Assembly (NCBI GenBank): GCA_029865265.1 | Contig: JAOUHG010000031.1 | Location: forward strand, 1 to 42,147 | DNA: 42,147 bases | Direction: 5' to 3' | Origin: Candidatus Krumholzibacteriia bacterium | GTDB taxonomy: Bacteria > Krumholzibacteriota > Krumholzibacteriia > WVZY01 > JAKEHA01 | Part shown: piece after piece, positions 7,740-15,053 of the stretch | Layout of the letters: each line of letters opens with the position of its first letter | Position numbering within the stretch: position 1 is the first letter of the stretch | The notes under the pieces: model-generated | What the model was told of the DNA's origin: nothing | Databases searched by the model: none | The model's input: the letters and a program-made list of their open reading frames with translations, nothing else | Made by a program: the position numbers and the translations under genes

Positions 7740-8750
7740 ATGTCTCACATGACACGCCGCGACGCCTACATCGCCTTCCTTATAACCGTGGTGGTGGCGG
7801 TGGCGTTTGCACTCACCGTGGGCCGCATGGTGGTGACGGGCCGCAACGCGGGTTCACAGCTGCGTTCCGACCGCGCCCGCGATACCGTGTCGGTGGACGC
7901 CCGCGTTGAGCACGTTCCGGTGCTGTGCTATCACTACATCCGCGGCAAGTCCGACCCCATCCGCCTCGCGCGCGTATTCGGCTACGTGGTGCTGAGCCTG
8001 CCGCTGCTGGACAACTCGGAGCTGTGGACCACCAGCGCCGGCGGCTTTGAGCGGCAGATGGAGTATCTCTCCCGCCGCGGCTACAACACCATCACCCTGG
8101 ACGAACTGAACGAGTGGCAGATCGGCCTGCGCGACCTGCCCCCGCGGCCGGTGGTCATCACCTTCGACGACGCCGACGAGAGCGTGTACGACTACGCTTA
8201 CCCCGTGCTCAAGCGCCTCGGGTTGCGCGCAACCGTCTTCGTGGTGACGGGCCACGTGGGAAAGCGCTGGGGCGAGGTGCGCGTGCTCGACTGGGCCCGC
8301 CTGCGCGAGATGCAGGCGAGCGGCGTGTTTGACATTCAGTCGCACACGCACGACCTGCACTACAAGATCAACGACGGCGGCGACGCCGAGCCGGTGTTCC
8401 TGGCTGCCACGCGGCCCGGCGAAACCGTCGATGGCGTGACCTCATGGGAGGAACTGGTGCGAACCGACCTCACTCGCTCGCGCGACGCCATTCGCCAGCA
8501 CATCGGGCGCACCCCCGCCTACCTCGCCTGGCCGTACGGCTTCGGCAATCCGCGCGTGGACCGCGTGGCGCGCGAAGTTGGCTTTACGCGCACGTGCTCG
8601 CTGCGCCTGGGCACCAACACCCCCCTGCGCGCCACACCGGTGACCGCGGACACCGACGCGTTCGAGATTGCGCGCTACACCATCACCGCGCGCACATCCC
8701 TGCGTGTGTTCCGCGCCATGATTTCCGGGACGTACAGTCCCGACGTCTAG
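7740..8750 (+). CDS. Membrane-anchored CE4 polysaccharide deacetylase, PgaB/IcaB-like
   Basis: The protein has 336 residues. One N-terminal membrane anchor (about residues 9-32) places the enzyme in the periplasm. The NodB/CE4 domain follows: VLCYHYI (61-67), motif 1 TFDDADES (141-148, D143 base and D144 metal ligand), motif 2 H-T-H-D-L-H (202-207, two metal histidines) and AWPYGFGNPRVDR with VAREVGF. Family members remove N-acetyl groups from GlcNAc polymers such as PNAG, giving the charge needed for export and adhesion. E. coli PgaB carries an extra C-terminal glycoside-hydrolase domain of about 300 residues, which is absent here, so the architecture is closer to IcaB. It is the last gene of the 4498-8750 operon. 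Confidence 0.85.
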   Translation: MSHMTRRDAYIAFLITVVVAVAFALTVGRMVVTGRNAGSQLRSDRARDTVSVDARVEHVPVLCYHYIRGKSDPIRLARVFGYVVLSLPLLDNSELWTTSAGGFERQMEYLSRRGYNTITLDELNEWQIGLRDLPPRPVVITFDDADESVYDYAYPVLKRLGLRATVFVVTGHVGKRWGEVRVLDWARLREMQASGVFDIQSHTHDLHYKINDGGDAEPVFLAATRPGETVDGVTSWEELVRTDLTRSRDAIRQHIGRTPAYLAWPYGFGNPRVDRVAREVGFTRTCSLRLGTNTPLRATPVTADTDAFEIARYTITARTSLRVFRAMISGTYSPDV

Positions 8751-8928
8751 CCACTCGCGGGATCTCCCCAACTCCTCCCTTTCCGAATTGCATCTCGCAC
8801 GGGCTGCGGGCGGCAGGTTTTTCCGCCTGATGCCCGGAATGGGCCCGTGCGCCGCGAAGTGGTGGTGGCACACAACTTGCGCTCGCCGCTTCGAACAAAC
8901 CCGAATACATCGCTCGAAGGGGGAGTCC

Positions 8929-9819
8929 ATGTCGTCGGTACGCAAAAGCATTCATCACGGGACGCACCTGAACTGGTTCGTCCTGGTCATGGTCTGCGCC
9001 ATGGGCGCGACCGGTCTGTTCTTCTCGCTGCCTTCACTGTCCGCACAGTTCGATCCGCTCGACCTGCTGACCAACGCACAGATGGCGTTTCTGGTCATTT
9101 CCGCCAGCTCGGTGATAGTGGCCGGCGGACTGGTGCTGCAGCGCAGGGATCTCATGCGCCTGTGGGCGCTGTACGAAGCCGCCCAGCGCGAGATCGCCGA
9201 GCGCGCCGAAAAGGCGCGGGCACGCGACTACGCGCTGCTCAACGTGAGCAAAATGATGGTGGCGCAGAACGACGTCAACGCGGTCTTTACCTGCGTTACC
9301 GACACCTGCGTGGGCGTGTTTGCGTGCCACCAGGCCTCCCTCATGATCTTCGACAAGGACAGCAATTCGCTCGAGGTTCGCGCGGCCAGTGGCAAGATGG
9401 TCCCCGAGGGAATCATCGGTACCAGGCAGAAGCTGGGCGTGGGCATCGCCGGCTGGGTGGGCATGCGCCGCGAGCCGCTGCTGATTCTCCCCGGCGGCAA
9501 GCCGGCGGACAATCCGGGCATCGAGTTCAAGCAGAAGGATCTCACCGCCGCCATGGTGGTTCCGATAATCATGCGCGACGAACTGGTGGGCGTGATCAAC
9601 GTGAGCTCGCGTAGCAAGCAGACCGTGTTCGACAACGAGGACATGCGCGCGCTGCAGGTGTTCGCGGAAAACGTGGGCGTCGCGGTGCGGCACACGGAGC
9701 AGGCCGCGTGGATGCGCGCCACCATCCAGCACCTTCAGGACCAGAAGGACCGTGCGGGCGTCTCCACCGTGATCCCGGCGGCGCAGTCGGCGACACCCAG
9801 CGAGATCAACGATCTGTAG
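8929..9819 (+). CDS. Membrane-anchored GAF-domain protein
   Basis: The protein has 296 residues from the ATG at 8929. Two transmembrane helices (about 14-35 and 50-71) are followed by a short charged helix (AAQREIAERAEKARARD) and a GAF domain at about residues 112-262 (LMIFDKDSNSLEVRAASGK, GVGIAGWV, MVVPIIMRDELVGVINV, FDNEDMRALQVFAENVGVAV). The C-terminal 30 residues are low in structure. No kinase, GGDEF, HD-GYP or other output domain is attached, so the GAF domain probably acts as a small-ligand or protein-interaction sensor at the membrane. It stands alone 178 bases after the polysaccharide operon. A functional link to that operon is possible but not shown. The gap before it holds only a weak GC hairpin and no convincing promoter. 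Confidence 0.8.
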   Translation: MSSVRKSIHHGTHLNWFVLVMVCAMGATGLFFSLPSLSAQFDPLDLLTNAQMAFLVISASSVIVAGGLVLQRRDLMRLWALYEAAQREIAERAEKARARDYALLNVSKMMVAQNDVNAVFTCVTDTCVGVFACHQASLMIFDKDSNSLEVRAASGKMVPEGIIGTRQKLGVGIAGWVGMRREPLLILPGGKPADNPGIEFKQKDLTAAMVVPIIMRDELVGVINVSSRSKQTVFDNEDMRALQVFAENVGVAVRHTEQAAWMRATIQHLQDQKDRAGVSTVIPAAQSATPSEINDL

Positions 9820-9929
9820 GCACTTCAAGCGGCAAGAGGCATCGCTCCTCCGCTCATGATCCTCGCGCGAAACATTTGAAATCGCGCCGCCGTGCTGCTT
9901 CCCCCGATGTCGCGTGCGCCCCGCTCTTT

Positions 9930-10724
9930 CTACAGCAGGCTCTGGATGGCGCCGCCGTCTACCTGGATGGTGACGCCGGTCACATAGCTCGCGCGTTCCG
10001 AGCACAGGAACGCCACCACCGCCGCCAGCTCCTCCGGCCGCCCCAGCCGCTGCGCGGGGATCGTTCTCTCCCACTCCGCAAACACGCTCTCTGCCTCGAC
10101 GCTTTTCGTTGCCGCGGTGTGCGCCGCGAGCTCGTCGAGACGTTCCGTCCTGGTGAAGCCCGGTGCCACGTTGTTCACCGTGATCCCCTGCGCGGCGAGT
10201 TCCAGCGAGATGGACTTGGAGAATCCCAGGATGCCGGGGCGCATGGTGTTGGAGACCAGCAGGTTCACGCGCGGCTGCTTGACCGTGGAGGAGAGGATGT
10301 TGACGATGCGGCCCCAGCCGTTGGCGCGCAGGTGCGGGACGGCGGCGCTCATGAGAGCCAGCGCGCTCATGAGGGTGGAGTCCACCCCGCGACGCACGTC
10401 GTCCAGGCTGACCTGGTCGAAGGAACCCGGTGTCGGGCCACCGGAATTGGTGACCAGGATATCCAGTTTACCGAACGCCGCGGCGGCCTCTTCGACGAAC
10501 GCCGCGCACGCCTCTGCGTTCGACAGATCCACCGCGGACGCGAGCACCTTCGCACCCGGCACCGCGGCGGTAATGCGGCGTGCCGCGTCGTTGATGCGCC
10601 CCTCGTCGCGCGAGCAGATGGCCACCGACGCCCCCTCGCGCGCCAGCTCCAGCGCGCACGCGTATCCGAGCCCCTGGCTGGCCGCGGCGACCAGCGCCGC
10701 GCGCCCCCTGATGCCGAGTTCCAT
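9930..10724 (-). CDS. Atypical short-chain dehydrogenase/reductase (FabG-like, lacking the YxxxK pair)
   Basis: The protein has 264 residues, normal SDR length. The Rossmann start is altered but present (AALVAAASQGLGYACALELA). DLSNAEA marks the adenine contact, NSGGPTPG replaces the usual NNAG, and INILSS contains the catalytic serine region. The expected YxxxK is S-x-x-x-R in LVSNTMRPGILGFSKS, so the catalytic Tyr and Lys are both missing. The C-terminus (GVTIQVDGGAIQSLL) is standard for 3-oxoacyl-ACP reductase-like SDRs. A subgroup of SDRs with this NSGGP / SN..R pattern is familiar to me, but its substrate is not established, so only oxidoreductase-fold protein can be claimed. It is transcribed alone, divergently from the DUF5989 gene. 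Confidence 0.78.
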   Translation of the reverse strand: MELGIRGRAALVAAASQGLGYACALELAREGASVAICSRDEGRINDAARRITAAVPGAKVLASAVDLSNAEACAAFVEEAAAAFGKLDILVTNSGGPTPGSFDQVSLDDVRRGVDSTLMSALALMSAAVPHLRANGWGRIVNILSSTVKQPRVNLLVSNTMRPGILGFSKSISLELAAQGITVNNVAPGFTRTERLDELAAHTAATKSVEAESVFAEWERTIPAQRLGRPEELAAVVAFLCSERASYVTGVTIQVDGGAIQSLL

Positions 10725-10760
10725 CGATTTCCTCCGTGGTTTCCGGCGGCCCCCACCCCG

Positions 10761-10790
10761 TGGACAGGCGCCCCGCCGTTCGGCTATAAT
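10761..10790 (+). promoter_or_regulatory. Consensus-like sigma70 promoter for the DUF5989 gene
   Basis: TGGACA (10761-10766) and a perfect TATAAT (10785-10790) are 18 bases apart. Transcription would start near 10797 and give a leader of about 70 bases. The leader begins with a small hairpin (GGGCGCC at 10801-10807 against GGTGCCC at 10815-10821, one G-T pair). Confidence 0.6.
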
Positions 10791-10868
10791 AGATGGTCCC
10801 GGGCGCCCTGAAAAGGTGCCCGCGGCCGTTTCACAGCATCGACCTCACAGCCGCAGGAGTTGCACGCA

Positions 10869-11048
10869 ATGAGCGTTATGAAGGACATGAGGAGCCGCTT
10901 TGGAATGTTCGGCGAGCTCTGGGCGTTCATGAAGGTCCGCAAGAAGTGGTGGCTCGGCCCGATCATGATCTTTCTCATGCTGCTCGGCGTCCTGATCGTC
11001 TTCACCGAAGGATCGGCGCTGGCCCCGTTCATCTACGCGCTGTTCTAG
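10869..11048 (+). CDS. DUF5989-family tiny membrane protein
   Basis: The protein has 59 residues from the ATG at 10869, with AGGAG 9 bases upstream; a TTG at 10860 is less likely because it touches the ribosome site. After a charged N-terminus (LWAFMKVRKKWW) there is one hydrophobic segment (LGPIMIFLMLLGVLIVF) and the ending TEGSALAPFIYALF. This matches the DUF5989 family, single-span proteins often found near SxtJ-type membrane proteins and carbamoyltransferases. Here no such partner is adjacent. It has its own strong promoter and its own terminator, so it is a separate transcription unit. The function is unknown. Confidence 0.8.
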   Translation: MSVMKDMRSRFGMFGELWAFMKVRKKWWLGPIMIFLMLLGVLIVFTEGSALAPFIYALF

Positions 11049-11076
11049 AGCGCGGGGCACACCAGCAGGAGTCGCA

Positions 11077-11109
11077 ACGGGCGGTGGCTTTCGAGCCGCC
11101 GCCCGTTTT
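11077..11109 (+). terminator. Intrinsic terminator with UUCG loop after the DUF5989 gene
   Basis: ACGGGCGGTGGCT (11077-11089) pairs with AGCCGCCGCCCGT (11094-11106), with one G-T pair and a TTCG tetraloop. A TTTTC tract follows. It lies 29 bases after the stop at 11048. Confidence 0.85.
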
Positions 11110-11137
11110 CGTTCCGCGTCCGCGCGTCTTTACATTC

Positions 11138-11154
11138 ACTCCCACTGTGGGAGT
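11138..11154. repeat. 17-bp perfect inverted repeat between convergent genes
   Basis: ACTCCCAC-T-GTGGGAGT is perfectly symmetric. A run of six T follows 7 bases later on the plus strand, so it may be a weak second terminator; it could equally be a protein site. Confidence 0.45.
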
Positions 11155-11176
11155 ACACACTTTTTTCACAAGCTTT

Positions 11177-11190
11177 CTGAGGAACCTCAG
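11177..11190. repeat. 14-bp palindrome overlapping the stop codon of the frameshifted exported-protein gene
   Basis: CTGAGG-AA-CCTCAG is perfectly symmetric and includes the minus-strand stop at 11187-11189. On the minus strand an A-rich stretch, not a T run, follows, so it is not a standard terminator. Confidence 0.35.
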
Positions 11191-11895
11191 TGCCTTCCGC
11201 CTCTCTCGGTGCGGACATCTTCCAGGCTCAAACCCGTGGGGGTTCGGCCCGCAAAGTACAGCATCCCATCCCTGACTTCGAACATGCCGTTAATCCCCCA
11301 TGGAACCACGAAGCCATCATCGACGCGTTGCAGGGCGACGCAGTAGTCCCTCCCCGTCGTGACCCGCGGCCGGGTACTGTCGTACCGCCACTCCGGCCAG
11401 TAGTCGCCGCTCGCGATCGCTGCGATCTGGATGGTTGAGTCCAGGGGCTCGCCACCAACGCTGCGCACCTCAGAAAGGTGCAATTCAATCAACGCGTACT
11501 CCGTCCCGTCAGGGGCCGTCGCGTACCGATGTTCCTCGCGGCGCAGGCACCCGGTTACCACAATTTCCGCTTCTCTCATGACGCGACGCGGATTCGCTGC
11601 GGCAAGACGCCCGCGAATCTCGCCGAGATCCTTCAAGTAGAGACCGTCGTTTTGTTGCTGCCAGCCGCTCCGGCCCTCAACAAAGCGTACGCGGTCATCA
11701 CGCACCCGGTACATCCCCCCCCAACAACGAGCTTTCCCAAACCAGACCAACAACCATTCGCTGCCCCGTCCGATACACCGTACCCAGGGCTACACGGTCG
11801 CAACTCAGTAGCGAATCGAGTTCGCGTTCGGGATGGAACCGCGCGATGGGTGTTTGCGCGAGCAACACGAACAGAGAAAAGGCGAGTAGCCCCAT
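11187..11895 (-). pseudogene. Exported hypothetical protein, gene split by a frameshift at a run of eight G
   Basis: The N-terminal part from ATG 11895 reads as a signal peptide (MGLLAFSLFVLLAQTPIA) followed by LDSLLSCDRVALGTVYRTG, then hits a stop just after a G8 run (C8 on the plus strand, 11715-11722). Another frame carries on from the same point: MYRVRDDRVRFVEGRSGW through a 178-residue remainder ending at 11187. Removing one G from the run joins the two frames exactly, giving an exported protein of about 235 residues. The lesion may be a sequencing error, a true mutation or a slippage switch. The mature part shows no family I recognise; VTGCLRREEHRYATAPDG and DYCVALQRVDDGFVVPWG suggest a small beta-rich domain. 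It begins 7 bases after the cobalamin adenosyltransferase stop, so the two share a transcript. Confidence 0.6.
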
Positions 11896-11902
11896 CGCCC
11901 GC

Positions 11903-12463
11903 TCAGTACTCGATGCCCCGCTGGGCGTAGATGCCGCGCTGGAAGGGGTGCTTGATTTCGCGCATCTCGGTGACCAGGTCGGCGAATGCAATCAGGTCGG
12001 GGTGGGCATCGCGGCCGGTGAGAATGACGTGCATGTCCTTCGGCTTTTTGCGCAGCGCCGCGAGCACCGGTTCGATGTCGAGGTAGCCGTAGGCAATGGC
12101 GTTGTTGATCTCGTCGAACACCAGCAGGTCGTGCTGCTTGGCCGCGATGGCGTCGCGGCACGCCTCCCACGTCTTCCACGCCACCGCGGTGTCGCGCTCG
12201 CGGTTCTTCGTCTCCCAAGTGAAGCCCTCGCCCATCGGCACCATCTCGATGCCCAGCTTCTGCGCCGAGTGCAGCTCGCCGTAGTCCCACGACCCCTTGA
12301 TGAACTGGATGATCTTCACCTTGAAGCCCACACCCACCGCGCGCATGGCCGTGCCCAGCGCCGCCGTGGTCTTGCCCTTGCCGTTGCCGGTGTGGACGAT
12401 GACGAGTCCCACGCGGCGGCCTTTGGGGTTCTTTTTTTTGCTTGAGGACGCTTTGGATGGCAT
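11903..12463 (-). CDS. cobO: Cob(I)yrinic acid a,c-diamide / cob(I)alamin adenosyltransferase (CobO/BtuR type)
   Basis: The protein has 186 residues. A lysine/serine-rich start precedes the P-loop GNGKGKTT (26-33). It is followed by VKIIQFIKGSW, the typical FTWET, and DLLVFDEINNAIAYGYLD with VILTGRDAHPDLIAFADLVTEM and the ending HPFQRGIYAQRGIEY, all hallmarks of the CobA/CobO/BtuR family. The enzyme transfers the adenosyl group of ATP to cob(I)alamin or its precursor to form the coenzyme. No other cobalamin genes are nearby, so salvage rather than full synthesis is the more likely setting. Length and motifs are normal. It is divergent from the cysteine desulfurase gene and followed by the frameshifted exported protein. 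Confidence 0.92.
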   Translation of the reverse strand: MPSKASSSKKKNPKGRRVGLVIVHTGNGKGKTTAALGTAMRAVGVGFKVKIIQFIKGSWDYGELHSAQKLGIEMVPMGEGFTWETKNRERDTAVAWKTWEACRDAIAAKQHDLLVFDEINNAIAYGYLDIEPVLAALRKKPKDMHVILTGRDAHPDLIAFADLVTEMREIKHPFQRGIYAQRGIEY

Positions 12464-12495
12464 GGTGCGACCCGGGAAACGGCGGCGGATTCGGG

Positions 12496-12524
12496 TTGTA
12501 ACGGCGGCGTGCGGGCTTTAAAAT
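12496..12524 (+). promoter_or_regulatory. Candidate sigma70 promoter for the cysteine desulfurase gene
   Basis: TTGTAA (12496-12501) and TAAAAT (12519-12524) are spaced by 17 bases in an otherwise GC-rich gap. The leader of about 65 bases contains a run of ten C followed by five G (12567-12581) close to the start at 12595. Confidence 0.5.
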
Positions 12525-12594
12525 AGCATGCGTCCATCCTCGACGGCAAGCGCCGAGGGCCGCACTCCCCCCCCCCGGGGGTGAGAACCAACAT

Positions 12595-13746
12595 ATGCGC
12601 ACGATCTATCTGGATAACAACGCCACCACGCCGGTGCTGCCCGAGGTGTTCGAGGCCATGCGGCCGTTCCTCACCGAGCACTACGGCAACCCGTCGAGCC
12701 CGCACTGCATGGGCGACAAACCGGCGTCGGCCGTTCGCGACGCGCGCGTCAAGGTGGCGTCGCTGCTCGGCGCCACCGACACCGAGATCGTGTTCACCAG
12801 TAGCGGCACCGAGTCCACCAACATCGGCATCCGTGGCGTGGTGGAGATGAACCGCAACAAGCGACACATCATTACGACCGCGGTGGAACATTCCGCGGTG
12901 CTCAACCCCGTCAAGCGCTACGGCGCGCTGGGCTTCGACGTCACCATCCTCCCGGTGGACCGTGCGGGACGGCTGGACCTGGACGCGCTGCGCAAGGCAC
13001 TGCGCGACGACACCGCGCTCGTCGCCACCATGTTCGCCAACAACGAAACCGGCGTCATCTTCCCCATCGACCGCATCGTGGAGATTGCGCACGGGCGCGA
13101 CGTTCCCGTGCTGGTGGATGCGGTACAGGGCGTGGGCAAGCTGCCCATCGACGTGAAGGCGCTGGGGGTGGACTTCCTGGCCCTCTCGGGGCACAAGTTT
13201 CACGGCCCCAAGGGCGTGGGCGCCGTGTACATCCGCAAGGGCACCCGGTGGGCGCCGGTATTCCTGGGCGGGAGCCAGGAGCGCGGCCGGCGGCCGGGTA
13301 CGGAGAACGTGGCGGGTATCGCGGCGCTGGGCGTGGCCTGCGAGCACGCGGCGGGCAATCTGGTGCATTACCATACCGAGGTGCGCGCACTACGCGATCG
13401 CTTCGAGCACGAGTTGCTGGACCTCGTCCCCGACTCGTTCGTCAACGGCATCGCCTCGGAACGCCTGCCCAACACGTCCAACATCGGCTTTGCGGGCATC
13501 GACGGCAACGCCATGCTGGTGCTGCTGGACGAGGTGGGCATCTGCTGCTCCGCCGGTTCGGCGTGCAAATCGGGCGCCGGGCTTCCCTCCCATGTGCTGG
13601 GCGCCATGGGCCTCTCGCCGGAGGAGGCCGCTTCGTGCCTTCGTTTTTCAATGAGTTCGCTCACCACGTGCGAGGATATTGACGCCTGCATCCAGCACGT
13701 CCCCGCCATCGTCGAGCGCATGCGCCGCAATTTCATTTCTGCCTAA
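12595..13746 (+). CDS. nifS: Cysteine desulfurase, NifS/IscS type
   Basis: The protein has 383 residues. It begins with the class V aminotransferase signature IYLDNNATTP (4-13). EHSAV holds the PLP-stacking His (H99), SGHKFHGPKG the PLP lysine K201, GGSQERGRRPGTENV the substrate loop, and SAGSACKSG the sulfur-carrying Cys (C324). The enzyme takes sulfur from L-cysteine, leaving alanine, and hands it to Fe-S scaffolds or thiolation enzymes. No iscU, nifU or iscR lies beside it, so it is a stand-alone copy; either general Fe-S assembly or tRNA thiolation would fit. The short insertion-free loop with C324 followed by KSG is the NifS-like (group I) form. The start has only a weak ribosome site (GGTGAG). 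Confidence 0.93.
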   Translation: MRTIYLDNNATTPVLPEVFEAMRPFLTEHYGNPSSPHCMGDKPASAVRDARVKVASLLGATDTEIVFTSSGTESTNIGIRGVVEMNRNKRHIITTAVEHSAVLNPVKRYGALGFDVTILPVDRAGRLDLDALRKALRDDTALVATMFANNETGVIFPIDRIVEIAHGRDVPVLVDAVQGVGKLPIDVKALGVDFLALSGHKFHGPKGVGAVYIRKGTRWAPVFLGGSQERGRRPGTENVAGIAALGVACEHAAGNLVHYHTEVRALRDRFEHELLDLVPDSFVNGIASERLPNTSNIGFAGIDGNAMLVLLDEVGICCSAGSACKSGAGLPSHVLGAMGLSPEEAASCLRFSMSSLTTCEDIDACIQHVPAIVERMRRNFISA

Positions 13747-13798
13747 TACCCCGTTCACACGGTCCGGATGGCCGGGCAACCGGTTACATGGCGCGGGA

Positions 13799-14407
13799 TC
13801 AGCGGACGGCGAGGGCGGCGAGGGTCTTCTCCACGAGCGCTTCGAGCGGTTGGGTGGCATCGAGCAAGAGGCGGGCGTAGGCGCGGGTGGGATGGACGTG
13901 CCGGTCGTACATGGGGCGCACGCTGCGCTGGTAGTGCTGGCGCACGGCGTCCGCTTCCCGGCCACGCTCGGCGACGTCGCGCGCAACGCGCCGCGCGAGA
14001 CACGCATCGTGCGCGAGGTTCAGGTAGACCGGCGTGGTGACCACGGCGCGCACATCGGACCAGTACAGCGCGAAGAGTCCTTCCACAATGACAAACGGTG
14101 CCGGATCGACCCGCCTGGTGTCGTCCAGGCGCGCGTGGGTGGCGTAATCGTAGACGGGCTGCCGGACCGGCTGGCCGGCCGCGAGCGCGGCCACCTGCCG
14201 TATCAACAGCGCGTGGTCCAGCGCGTCGGGCACGTCCACGTTGATCTGGTCGTCGGGGACGCCGCGCTGGTCCCGGTAGTAGGCATCCAGCGCCACCACC
14301 ACCCCGCCACCCGGGACGCCGGCGGCCAGCAGCCGCGCCAGTGACGTCTTTCCGGACCCGGAGGGCCCGGCGATGGCGACGACATGGGGGACGGATGACC
14401 GGCTCAT
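13799..14407 (-). CDS. udk: Uridine kinase family protein
   Basis: The protein has 202 residues. The P-loop GPSGSGKTS is at 14-22. DAYYRD (41-46) matches the family's D-x-Y-Y/F substrate motif, and VDVPDALDHALL and VYDYATHARLDDTRRV match the FD.PdA and Y.Y..H.R segments. FVIVEGLFALYW carries the Walker B-like Glu. The enzyme phosphorylates uridine and cytidine to the monophosphates in pyrimidine salvage. Length fits bacterial Udk. It lies tail to tail with the cysteine desulfurase and head to head, 19-37 bases apart, with the hypothetical gene at 14445. A phosphoribulokinase-like or other NMP-kinase substrate cannot be ruled out from sequence alone. Confidence 0.85.
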   Translation of the reverse strand: MSRSSVPHVVAIAGPSGSGKTSLARLLAAGVPGGGVVVALDAYYRDQRGVPDDQINVDVPDALDHALLIRQVAALAAGQPVRQPVYDYATHARLDDTRRVDPAPFVIVEGLFALYWSDVRAVVTTPVYLNLAHDACLARRVARDVAERGREADAVRQHYQRSVRPMYDRHVHPTRAYARLLLDATQPLEALVEKTLAALAVR

Positions 14408-14444
14408 GGCGGAATCGTAGCACAGTGTGCTAGCATGGCTGGCT

Positions 14445-14993
14445 ATGGCGACCCGAAGTTTCTCGGAGTCGGTCCGGGTCCGGTCCCCGGGCGTCTACGG
14501 GCGGATTGCGGGCACGAGCCGCAATGTCCGGGCAACGCTCCTCGGCATCGTGCTGGTCGTGGCGGCGCTGGTGTTTCTCAGCGTGGAGCGCGGCCAGCGG
14601 GTGGCGGAGTGGGCGCCGCTCGACGTGGTGTCCTCGCGCGACCCCCTGCAGGAACTCCCCATCCGCATCGCCGGCAAAGACGGCGTGGTGCGGCCGGCCC
14701 GCACCCACGACGCTGTGCTGGACATGAAGCGGATTCCCGCGCTGGTGGTGGGCGTCGACCTCGATCGTATCGCGCCGGCCCCCGGCGGCAACGCCGTGGT
14801 CATCCGCAACGACAAGGGCGACGAGCGCTTCCGGGACACGATTGATGCACACTACTTCGACGACGGCCGCTTCATGTTGAAGCTCTTTGCGGGGCAGTTT
14901 CCGCCCGGGGTCTACTGGCTCGAAATCGAAGCGCTCAGCGAGGGCGGCGATGCGCGCGTGGTCGCGGCTTCGTGGTTCGAAGTGCTTCGCTAA
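14445..14993 (+). CDS. Hypothetical single-span membrane protein
   Basis: The protein has 182 residues from the ATG at 14445; a GTG at 14427 would add six residues, and neither has a clear ribosome site. A basic N-terminus (YGRIAGTSRNVRA) precedes one membrane helix (LLGIVLVVAALVFLSV, about 30-46). The remaining 135 residues lie outside the cytoplasm, with beta-type segments ELPIRIAGKDGVV, PALVVGVDLDRI, FMLKLFAGQFPPGVYWLEIE. The last segment, with 'PPGVYWLEI', resembles an Ig-like or carbohydrate-binding-like strand pair. No family was recognised. It stands between udk and mqnD; a short GC hairpin follows it. Confidence 0.65.
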   Translation: MATRSFSESVRVRSPGVYGRIAGTSRNVRATLLGIVLVVAALVFLSVERGQRVAEWAPLDVVSSRDPLQELPIRIAGKDGVVRPARTHDAVLDMKRIPALVVGVDLDRIAPAPGGNAVVIRNDKGDERFRDTIDAHYFDDGRFMLKLFAGQFPPGVYWLEIEALSEGGDARVVAASWFEVLR

Positions 14994-14997
14994 GCAG

Positions 14998-15013
14998 CGC
15001 CGCTTGCGCGGCG
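14998..15013 (+). terminator. Short GC hairpin, possible weak terminator
   Basis: CGCCGC and GCGGCG flank a TTGC loop 5 bases after the stop at 14993. Only a short T-rich stretch (GATTTCATT) follows, so termination would be inefficient and mqnD may be reached by read-through. Confidence 0.35.
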
Positions 15014-15053
15014 GATTTCATTCCACTCACACAATAGAAGATTGCGGGACATC

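Noticed and set aside
8795-8840. Hairpin-like stretch GGCGG/CCGCC around a T5 run after the deacetylase gene
   Set aside because: The T run is in the loop rather than after the stem, and the arms are short; not a convincing terminator.
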